Shown here: piece by piece, positions 54,199 through 61,262 of the stretch | How the letters are laid out: every line of letters begins with the position of its first letter | How positions within the stretch are numbered: position 1 is the first letter of the stretch | Assembly: GCF_004322775.1 (NCBI RefSeq) | Contig: NZ_CP036403.1 | Coordinates: 3,224,001-3,288,000 of the forward strand | Reading direction: 5' to 3' | Length of the DNA stretch: 64,000 nt | Origin: Ornithinimicrobium sufpigmenti | Lineage (GTDB): Bacteria > Actinomycetota > Actinomycetes > Actinomycetales > Dermatophilaceae | Notes under the pieces: model-generated | The model's input: the letters and a program-made list of their open reading frames with translations, nothing else | What the model was told of the DNA's origin: nothing | Database searches by the model: none | Translations under genes and position numbers: made by a program

Positions 54199-55322
54199 GC
54201 CGGGTCGCGATCGTCGGTGGCGGGATCGCCGGGCTCACCCTGGCCGCCGCGCTGGACCTGCGACGGCACGAGGTGACCCTCTTCGAGGAGCAGCCGCAGC
54301 GGGCCGACGCGGGCGCGGCCCTGGCCCTGTGGCCGTCGGCGGTACGGGCGCTCGACCGGATCGGCGTGCAGATCGGGCAGGACGAGGGTGACGGGGTCAC
54401 GGAGGTCGCCCTCCCGTCCGCGGCCCTCTTCGACCTCCGGACCGGGGACCGCCTCGTCGGTGTCCCTCGCCGCCTCCCCGATCATCTCTCTCGACGCGCA
54501 GGGGCACTGGCGCTCGTCCCTCGACCGACGCTGCTGGCGGCGCTGGAGGACGCGGTCCCGGACAGCGTCCGACGGGTGCACCGGGCCGTTACGGACCCCA
54601 CGACCCTGGACGCCGACCTCGTGGTGGGCGCGGACGGTGTCCGCAGCCGGGTCCGTGCGCTCGTCCACCCCCCGGCGGCCGAACGCCGTGCGACGCCCTG
54701 GCTGGCCCTGCGCGGCATCCACCCCGAGCCACCGCTCCCGGGCACCGTCGGGGAGTACTGGGGTCCGGGAGGGCTCGCCGGCATCACGCCGCTCGGTGCC
54801 GGGACCTACTGGTTCACCACCCACCGCAGCACCCTCGGCCCCGAGCCGCTCGACGTCCGCGAGGCCCTCACCGAGGCCCGCGAGCGCTTCGCCGACGCTG
54901 CACCCGCGGTGCGGGAGACGCTCGCGGCAGCGCTCACCACAGAACTCACGGCAGAGCTCACCACGGAGCTCACCGCAGAGCTCACCACAGGGCTCACTGC
55001 AGCGGGACCGCATACCCTCGCCACCCGGCTCTGGCTCACGCCGCCCATGCCCCGCTACGCCCGGGACCGGTATGTCGTGATCGGCGACGCCGCGCACGCC
55101 ACCACGCCCAACCTGGGCCGGGGGGCCGTCGACGGCATCCTCGACGCGGCGTCGCTGGCCGACACGCTCAACCGCGGGGCCGGGCTCGGTGCGTGGCAGC
55201 TGCGTCGACTGCCCGCCACGCAGGCCGTCCGCACGCTCGCGCCGCTCGTGATGCGGCTCGCCCTGTCGGAGACCGCCGCGGCCTCCCGGGACCGGGTGCT
55301 GCGCGCGGTCGGCCGACGCTAG
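54195..55322 (+). CDS. FAD-dependent monooxygenase (PHBH/UbiH family) with internal repeat
   Basis: The 375-residue flavoprotein has the FAD dinucleotide motif AIVGGGIAGLTLAAAL (5-20), the DG motif DLVVGADGVRSRVRALV and the second FAD motif VIGDAAHATTPNLGRGAVDGILDA. It would hydroxylate an aromatic or similar substrate; none can be named. Residues about 247-270 are a tandem LTTE/LTAE repeat that corresponds to six 12-bp units, placed between the substrate domain and the FAD C-terminal motif. GTG overlaps the helicase-associated gene stop (GTGA). The stop overlaps the M13 peptidase stop in a CTAG. Confidence 0.9.
   Translation: MSRVAIVGGGIAGLTLAAALDLRRHEVTLFEEQPQRADAGAALALWPSAVRALDRIGVQIGQDEGDGVTEVALPSAALFDLRTGDRLVGVPRRLPDHLSRRAGALALVPRPTLLAALEDAVPDSVRRVHRAVTDPTTLDADLVVGADGVRSRVRALVHPPAAERRATPWLALRGIHPEPPLPGTVGEYWGPGGLAGITPLGAGTYWFTTHRSTLGPEPLDVREALTEARERFADAAPAVRETLAAALTTELTAELTTELTAELTTGLTAAGPHTLATRLWLTPPMPRYARDRYVVIGDAAHATTPNLGRGAVDGILDAASLADTLNRGAGLGAWQLRRLPATQAVRTLAPLVMRLALSETAAASRDRVLRAVGRR
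54933..55004 (+). repeat. In-frame 12-bp minisatellite, six units, inside the FAD monooxygenase
   Basis: Units of the form CTCACCACAGAG run at 54933, 54945, 54957, 54969, 54981 and 54993, alternating LTTE and LTAE codons, so a 24-bp higher-order period is also present. The length is a multiple of three, so copy-number change would not break the frame. Confidence 0.88.
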
Positions 55323-57295
55323 AAGACCCGCACCCGCTCCTCCGGCGCCAGCCACAGCCCGTCGCCCTCGGTCGTCCCGAACGCCTCGTGGAAGGCGTCG
55401 ACGTTGCGCACCGTGTTCGCCCGCAGGTCGGCGGGGGCGTGGGGGTCGACGGACAGCAGCCGGCGGGCCTCCTCCTCGCGGGCGATCGTGCGCCACACCG
55501 AGCCCCAGCCCAGGAAGAAGCGCTGGTCGCCGGTCCAGCCGTCGATCTGCGGGGCGGTGCCGCCGTGGGAGATGGTGTACGCCAGGTGGGCCAGCTCCAG
55601 CCCGCACAGGTCACCGATGTTCTCGCCGACGGTCAGGCCGCCGTTCACCGTCACCCCGTCCTCGGGGATGTCGCGGGGCGACAGCCGGGAGAACTGGGCG
55701 ATCAGCTGCTGGCTGCGCTCGTCGAACCGGGCCCGGTCCTCTTGCGTCCACCAGTCGGTGAGGGACCCGTCGCCGGCGTAGCGGCTGCCCTGGTCGTCGA
55801 AGCCGTGCCCGATCTCGTGGGCGATGACCGCGCCGATCCCGCCGTAGTTCGCCGCGTCATCGGCCTCCACGTCGAAGAACGGCGGCTGCAGGATCGCCGC
55901 CGGGAAGACGATCTCGTTGAGCATCGGGTGGTAGTAGGCGTTGACCGTCTGCGGGGTCATCAGCCACTCGTCACGGTCGATCGGGCGGCCGATCTTGGCC
56001 AGCTGCCGGTCGGTCTCGAAGGCGGCGCCGCGGCGGACGTTGCCGACCAGGTCCGTCGGCTCCAGCTGGTATGCGGTGTAGTCGCGGAAGACGGGCGGGT
56101 GACCGATCTTGGGGCGGAAGGCGGCCAGCTTGTCCAGCGCCTTGGCCTTGGTCTCCTCCCCCATCCACTCCAGCTCCCCGATCCGCTGCCGGAACGCCTC
56201 GGTGACGTTCTGCACCAGCTGGGCCATCTTGTCGTGGGCCGCGGGCGGGTAGTGGGCGGCCACGTACATCTCCCCCGCCGCCTCGCCGAGCAGCGCCTCG
56301 ACCAGGCCGACACCGCGCTTCCAGCGCTCCTTGTTGCTCGGCGTGCCGGACAGCGTGCGGCCGTGGAAGTCGAAGTGCGCCTCGACGAGGACGGCGGACA
56401 GGTAGGGCGCCAGGCCGTCGAGCACGCGCACGGCCAGGTAGGCCTGCCAGTCGGCGACGGGCACCTCGGCGAGCGCGGCCCCGACCGCGGTCAGCGCCTC
56501 GGGCTGCCGGGCGACGACGTGCGCGAGGTGGTCCTCGCCGGCGCCGAGGCCGGCGTGGAACGCGGCCCAGTCCCAGCCGGGGGTCTGCTCGGCGAGCTCG
56601 TCGGCGGTCCACCGGGTGTAGGACTTCACGGCGTCGCGGGCGGTGACCCGGTCCCGGTGCGCGGCGGCTATCCGCTCCTCCAGGGCGTAGACCCGGTCCA
56701 CGGCACCGTCGCCGAGGGCGAGCCCTGCCTCGGCCAGCGCCGGCGCGCCCAGCTCGAGCAGACGGCTCAGGTAGGCGCGGTAGGCCTCGCGCACGCCGGC
56801 GTGCTCGGCGGCCGTGTAGTAGGCCTCGTCCGGCAGCCCGATGCCGCCCTGGTGCAGGTAGGCGATGTACTCCTCGGGGTTGCCCGCGTCGGCGGTGACC
56901 CACAGGTGGACGATCCCCTCGACACCCTCGCGCTGCAGGGCACCCGCCACCCGGGCCACGTCGGAGCCGGTGGTGATCGCGGCGACCGTGGTCAGCGGCT
57001 CCACCGCAGGCCCGACGCCGAGCTGCTCGACGCGGTCCTCGTCCATGAAGCTGGCGTAGAGGGCACCGACCTTGCCGGTCGGCGTGTCCAGCGCCGGCTG
57101 CTGCTCGGCCGCACGCTCGATGAGCTGGCGCACCGCCTCCTCCGCGCTCTCGCGCAGCTGGTCGAAGGAGCCGTACCGCGCCCGGTCGGCCGGGATCTGG
57201 GCCGAGGCCAGCCAGGCGCCGTTGACGTGCACGAAGAGGTCGTCCTGCGGACGGACATCGGTGTTCATCAGGTGAGGGTCGATCCCGGAGTGCAT
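55319..57295 (-). CDS. M13-family zinc metallopeptidase (neprilysin/PepO-like)
   Basis: The 658-residue peptidase has the zinc-binding helix VIAHEIGHGFDDQG (first His near residue 493), the downstream ligand motif VGENIGDLCGLELA, and the substrate-binding segment VNAYYHPMLNEIVFPA. M13 enzymes cleave peptides up to about 40 residues. No signal peptide is seen, so it is probably cytosolic. ATG at 57295 is chosen because TACCGT lies exactly six bases upstream; the GTG at 57301 would start inside that spacing. Confidence 0.95.
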   Translation of the reverse strand: MHSGIDPHLMNTDVRPQDDLFVHVNGAWLASAQIPADRARYGSFDQLRESAEEAVRQLIERAAEQQPALDTPTGKVGALYASFMDEDRVEQLGVGPAVEPLTTVAAITTGSDVARVAGALQREGVEGIVHLWVTADAGNPEEYIAYLHQGGIGLPDEAYYTAAEHAGVREAYRAYLSRLLELGAPALAEAGLALGDGAVDRVYALEERIAAAHRDRVTARDAVKSYTRWTADELAEQTPGWDWAAFHAGLGAGEDHLAHVVARQPEALTAVGAALAEVPVADWQAYLAVRVLDGLAPYLSAVLVEAHFDFHGRTLSGTPSNKERWKRGVGLVEALLGEAAGEMYVAAHYPPAAHDKMAQLVQNVTEAFRQRIGELEWMGEETKAKALDKLAAFRPKIGHPPVFRDYTAYQLEPTDLVGNVRRGAAFETDRQLAKIGRPIDRDEWLMTPQTVNAYYHPMLNEIVFPAAILQPPFFDVEADDAANYGGIGAVIAHEIGHGFDDQGSRYAGDGSLTDWWTQEDRARFDERSQQLIAQFSRLSPRDIPEDGVTVNGGLTVGENIGDLCGLELAHLAYTISHGGTAPQIDGWTGDQRFFLGWGSVWRTIAREEEARRLLSVDPHAPADLRANTVRNVDAFHEAFGTTEGDGLWLAPEERVRVF

Positions 57296-57301
57296 GAGCA
57301 C

Positions 57302-57307
57302 ACGGTA
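57302..57307 (-). promoter_or_regulatory. -10 element of a leaderless promoter for the M13 peptidase
   Basis: On the minus strand TACCGT ends six bases before the ATG at 57295, the same spacing as for the ABC ATPase, TetR and MFS genes. Confidence 0.5.
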
Positions 57308-57344
57308 TGCGCCGCGGACGCGTCGCCTGGACGCAGGGCAGCCC

Positions 57345-58070
57345 TCAGGGCAGCTCTTGCAGGATCCTGCCGACCACGCGCAGCGGCAGCGTCGCCAGCT
57401 TGAGCACCACGCCCACGGCCTCCAGCACCTCGAAGGCCGAGTCGATGCCCTCCAGCGTCGAGCCCGGGTCGCCCGCGGCGCGGGCCTGCGCGGACGCGTC
57501 CTGCTGCAGGGTGGTCGGGAAGTAGTGCTGGTCCTCCCTCAGCTGCTCGGCGATCGCCGCGGCCCGGGCGGTGAGCGCGTGGTGGTCCTGCTCGGGAAAG
57601 AGGCGGCCGAGCAGGTCGAGCTCGTGGACCAGGGCGACCAGCAGCGCCGTGTGCCGGTCAGGACGCTGCTCGACCTGCAGCGCCCGCAGGACGCGGGTGC
57701 GCACCGCGGCCTCTGGCTGGTGGTCCCGGGCCAGGTGCCGACGGCGGCGGACCACCCCGCGACGCAGCACCCCGCGGTCGCGCAGCCGGCGCAGCAGGGC
57801 CCGCAGCTCACGGTCGGGGGCGTCGGTGGCGGCGATCACCTGCTTGCCCTGGACGTCCTGCGCGGCGCGGTCCAGCACCTGGTCGCCGCCGGTGGTGCCG
57901 GACAGGCCGGGGACCAGCACACCGTGGTCGTCGAGGGCCACGGTGCGCCGGGCGAGCAGCTCGACGAGCAGCGCCACGCGCACCGCGCGGGGCACCGCCT
58001 GGCGACGGACCAGCCAGGTCCCCTTCTCGTCGTCGAGGAGCAGCAGGATCAGTTCTTCCCCCAGGAGCAT
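57345..58070 (-). CDS. GPP34/GOLPH3-family phosphoprotein
   Basis: The 241-residue mostly helical protein has the GPP34 opening LLGEELILLLLDDEKGTWLV and the later segment RELRALLRRLRDRGVLRR. In eukaryotes GOLPH3 binds phosphatidylinositol-4-phosphate on the Golgi. Bacterial homologues, common in actinobacteria, have no established role. The C-terminal part (about 195-241) has an amphipathic or hydrophobic helix that could touch membrane. It is divergent from the ABC permease gene (about 70 bp). Confidence 0.88.
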   Translation of the reverse strand: MLLGEELILLLLDDEKGTWLVRRQAVPRAVRVALLVELLARRTVALDDHGVLVPGLSGTTGGDQVLDRAAQDVQGKQVIAATDAPDRELRALLRRLRDRGVLRRGVVRRRRHLARDHQPEAAVRTRVLRALQVEQRPDRHTALLVALVHELDLLGRLFPEQDHHALTARAAAIAEQLREDQHYFPTTLQQDASAQARAAGDPGSTLEGIDSAFEVLEAVGVVLKLATLPLRVVGRILQELP

Positions 58071-58139
58071 GAAGGTATGGTGCCACGCCCCCGCCCCGGC
58101 CTACGATCGAGTCCACAGGAAGGTCTCGCGGGAGGTCCC

Positions 58140-59771
58140 ATGAGCACCGCTGCCCACCGCCGCCCGGGCTACCTCGCCGGGGTGCGCCCGCTGGTCGGGC
58201 TGTCGCTGCGCCGCAGCCGATGGTTCTACGCCTCCTGGGTGCTGGGCCTCACCGCGCTCCCGCCGCTCACGGCCGCGGCCTACGAGACGGTCGTGGACCC
58301 CGCCAGCGCGCCGCTGCTGATCGCCGCGACGGAGGGCAACCCGGCGCTGCGGGCCCTGATGGGGCCGCCGACCGACCTGACGACGGCGGGCGGCTTCACG
58401 GTCTGGCGGTCGGGCACCTTCGTCGTCGCCCTGGCGGCCGTCATGGCCGCCCTGGGGGTGGTGCGCTCCACCCGGGCCGAGGAGGAGGACGGCCGCACCG
58501 AGCTGCTGCGCTCGGCGGTGGTCGGCCGGCACGCCCCGCTCGTCGCTGGTGTGCTGGCCGCGGTGGCAGCCTGCCTGGCGCTGGGCCTGCTCATCACGGT
58601 GGCCATGGTGGCCGTGGGTGAACCCCTGGCCGGCTCGGTCGTCCTGGGCCTCGGGACGGGCCTCGTCGCAGCCACCTTCGCGGGGGTGGCCGCGGTAGCG
58701 GCCCAGGTGACCGCCTCCGCCCGGGGCGCGCGGGCGGTGGCCCTGTGGGCCGTCGCGGCGGCATACACGGTCCGGGCTGTGGCCGACGGAGCCTCTGCGC
58801 AGGATCCGCTCCACCGGTGGGGCTGGGCCTCCCCCGTGCAGTGGATGGCCCTGTCCCGGCCCTACGCCGGCGAGCGCTGGTGGGTCCTGCTGCTGCCCGT
58901 CGCCCTGACGTTGGTGCTGGTGGGCGGTGCTCTGGCGCTCGAGGCGCGGCGCGACCACGGTGCGGGTCTGTGGCCGGTCCGGCCGGGCCGCCCGACCGCT
59001 CCAGCGTCGCTCGGCTCCCCGCTCGGGCTGTCCTGGCGGCTGCTGCGCGGCGGGCTGCTGGGCTGGACGGTCGGGATCGTCCTGTTCGCGCTGGCGATGG
59101 GGTCGGTCTCGGCCGGCTTCGGAGCCGTCCTCGACGGCACCCCGCGGCTGGCGGCCGTCGTCGAGCGGCTCGGCGGCGGCACGCAGCAGCTCAGCGAGGC
59201 GTTCTACGTCGCGCTCGTCTCCCTGGTGGCCATCCTCATGGGGATGCTGGCGGTGCAGCTCCTGCAGCGGCTGCAGGCGGAGGAGCAGCGCGGCCGGGTC
59301 GACCTGGTGCTGTCCACGGCGGTCAGCCGGACCCGGCTGCTGGGGTCCTACCTGTTGTGGGCGGCGCTCGCGCCGGTGGTCCTGCTGGTGCTCTCGGCCG
59401 CGGTGCTCACCCTCGACCAGGCGGTCGCCGACGACGACTGGGGCTGGCCGGTCAGGATGGCGGCCGCTGCCCTCGCCCTGGCGCCGGGAGGGCTCCTCGT
59501 GCTGGGCCTGGCCGTCTTCCTCCACGGCTGGGCACCCCGCCAGTCCTGGTTGGCCTGGGCGACGGTCGGCTGGAGCCTGGTCGTCGTCTGGCTGGGAGCC
59601 GTGCTGGGCCTGCCGGAGTGGGTCACCGAGCTCACGCCCTGGTCGGCGCTGCCGCAGCTGCCCGTCGAGCCGATGGACTGGCCGCCGGTGCTGGCCACCT
59701 CGACCGTGGCGGTCGTCCTGGCGGTGCTCGGGGTATGGGGCTTCCGGCGACGGGACCTCGGCGCCGGGTAG
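58140..59771 (+). CDS. ABC-2 type exporter permease (polyketide-antibiotic exporter type), orphan
   Basis: The 543-residue protein has about 12 membrane helices in two similar halves, like the permeases of actinobacterial antibiotic or drug ABC exporters. The conserved loop EEEDGRTELLRSAVVGR (about 120) and its second-half counterpart EEQRGRVDLVLSTAVSR (about 380) support the duplication. Such permeases are normally preceded by their ATPase gene; here the gene before it is GPP34 on the other strand, so its ATPase must be encoded elsewhere. A GGAGG ribosome site and an upstream TACGAT -10 element (58101-58106) are present. Confidence 0.88.
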   Translation: MSTAAHRRPGYLAGVRPLVGLSLRRSRWFYASWVLGLTALPPLTAAAYETVVDPASAPLLIAATEGNPALRALMGPPTDLTTAGGFTVWRSGTFVVALAAVMAALGVVRSTRAEEEDGRTELLRSAVVGRHAPLVAGVLAAVAACLALGLLITVAMVAVGEPLAGSVVLGLGTGLVAATFAGVAAVAAQVTASARGARAVALWAVAAAYTVRAVADGASAQDPLHRWGWASPVQWMALSRPYAGERWWVLLLPVALTLVLVGGALALEARRDHGAGLWPVRPGRPTAPASLGSPLGLSWRLLRGGLLGWTVGIVLFALAMGSVSAGFGAVLDGTPRLAAVVERLGGGTQQLSEAFYVALVSLVAILMGMLAVQLLQRLQAEEQRGRVDLVLSTAVSRTRLLGSYLLWAALAPVVLLVLSAAVLTLDQAVADDDWGWPVRMAAAALALAPGGLLVLGLAVFLHGWAPRQSWLAWATVGWSLVVVWLGAVLGLPEWVTELTPWSALPQLPVEPMDWPPVLATSTVAVVLAVLGVWGFRRRDLGAG

Positions 59772-59835
59772 TCGGCCCACCACTAGGGTGGGGCTGGCCT
59801 CGACGGCCCAGGCACGAGCGATGCGAAGGAGCTTC

Positions 59836-60267
59836 ATGGACGGCGCCACGGACAGGTTCGCGGACGAGCTGGGCACCCGGCAGACGTTCCGCGACGGCCA
59901 CGGCTGGGAGGAGTCGGCCGGGTACGCCCGGGCGGTCCGGGTGGGGAGCTGGATCCACGTCAGCGGCACCACCGCCACCGGGCCGGACGGCACCGCGTCA
60001 CCGGTCGGTGACGTGCACGGCCAGACCCTCGCGGCGCTGCGGCGCAGCGTGGAGGCGGTGACCGCCCTCGGCGGCACCCGGTCCGACGTGGTGCGCAGCC
60101 GGATCTACCTCGTCCCGGGCAGCGACTGGGAAGCGGCTGGCCGCGCGCACGCGGAGGTCCTGGGGGATGTCGCCCCGGCGAACACCACCCTGTACGTGCA
60201 CAGCCTCGTCGGTCCGCAGTTCCTCGTCGAGGTCGAGCTGGACGCGCACTGCGGGGGTACGTCATGA
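59836..60267 (+). CDS. RidA/YjgF-family protein
   Basis: The 143-residue protein has the YjgF fold. Segments YARAVRVGSWIHVSGTTATGPDG and VVRSRIYLVPGSDWEAAGRAHAEVLG are typical. The conserved arginine that binds the substrate carboxylate appears to be in SRIYLV. RidA proteins hydrolyse reactive imine/enamine intermediates. ATG at 59836 has an AAGGAG site at a good distance. Its stop overlaps the next gene as ATGA, so a joint role with the flavin oxidoreductase, such as clearing an imine it releases, is a reasonable inference. Confidence 0.9.
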   Translation: MDGATDRFADELGTRQTFRDGHGWEESAGYARAVRVGSWIHVSGTTATGPDGTASPVGDVHGQTLAALRRSVEAVTALGGTRSDVVRSRIYLVPGSDWEAAGRAHAEVLGDVAPANTTLYVHSLVGPQFLVEVELDAHCGGTS

Positions 60268-61262
60268 GCCCGCTGCGGTTCAGCGTCCGGGTGAACAACG
60301 ACGTGCCGGCCGCCGAGCTGATCGAGCTGGCGCGCGCGGTCGAGGACGCGGGGTTCGACCAGCTGTGGGTCTCCAACGACCTGTTCCTCCGCTCCGCACC
60401 CGCCCTGGTCGGGCGGCTCAGCGCGCACACCAGCCGCCTCCACCTGGGGATCGGCGTGGTCAACCCCTACTCCATGCACACGGCCGAGATCGCGATGGCG
60501 GCCGCGACGCTGCAGGAGCTGACGCAGGGCCGCTTCCTGCTGGGGCTGGGCGCCGGCGCCGCCGAGTTCCTGGGCTGGGTGGGCCTGCACCAGGACAGCC
60601 CTCTCGCCGGGTCCCGGCGGGCGCTGGAGGAGCTGACCGCCGCACGGCACGGGCAGGTTCCTGCCGGTTGGAACCGGGCCGCCCACCTGCGTTTCGAGGC
60701 GGCGCCCTTCCCGGTCTACGTCGGGGCCATGGGCCCCCGGATGCTGGCGCTGGCGGGCGAGCTGGCCGACGGGGCGCTTCCGCTGCTCTACCCCCCGGAG
60801 CACTACGCCGCTGCCGCGGCGCAGATCGCCAGGGGTGCGGAGCGGGCCGGTCGGCCGGTGGAGGAGCTGGACATCGCCGCCTGTATCTGGGTCTCGATCG
60901 ATGACGACCCGGAGCGGGCGGCGCGGCCGCTGGCCGAGAAGATCGCCTACTACGGCGCGTCTTTCTCCCCCGTCCTGCTGCAGCAGGCCGGCCTGACCCC
61001 GGCGGACTTCGCCCCCATCCAGCAGGCGATGAACGAGGGCCGCAGCGAGGAGGGGATCGCGATGGTGACCGAGACGATGCTGCAGCTGGGGATCGCCGGC
61101 ACGACCCAGGACGTCGTCGAGCGCTGCCGGGGCCTGGTCGCCCGAGGTGCCCGGCACCTCTCCTTCGGCCCGCCTCTCGGTCCGGACCTGCTGCAGGCGG
61201 TCGACCGGCTGGGCTCGGAGGTCCTCCCGGCTCTCCGAGCCCAGCCCGAGGTCAGCCGTTGA
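60264..61262 (+). CDS. LLM-class flavin-dependent oxidoreductase
   Basis: The 332-residue luciferase-like TIM-barrel enzyme has motifs GFDQLWVSNDLFLRS, HLGIGVVNPYSMHTAEIAMAA, GRFLLGLGAG and PVYVGAMGPRMLALAGELADG. The fold fits methylenetetrahydromethanopterin-reductase-like, F420- or FMN-dependent members; actinobacteria use F420 widely, so F420 is plausible. It is coupled to RidA by ATGA. The last 11 bp overlap the convergent binding-protein gene. Confidence 0.92.
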   Translation: MSPLRFSVRVNNDVPAAELIELARAVEDAGFDQLWVSNDLFLRSAPALVGRLSAHTSRLHLGIGVVNPYSMHTAEIAMAAATLQELTQGRFLLGLGAGAAEFLGWVGLHQDSPLAGSRRALEELTAARHGQVPAGWNRAAHLRFEAAPFPVYVGAMGPRMLALAGELADGALPLLYPPEHYAAAAAQIARGAERAGRPVEELDIAACIWVSIDDDPERAARPLAEKIAYYGASFSPVLLQQAGLTPADFAPIQQAMNEGRSEEGIAMVTETMLQLGIAGTTQDVVERCRGLVARGARHLSFGPPLGPDLLQAVDRLGSEVLPALRAQPEVSR

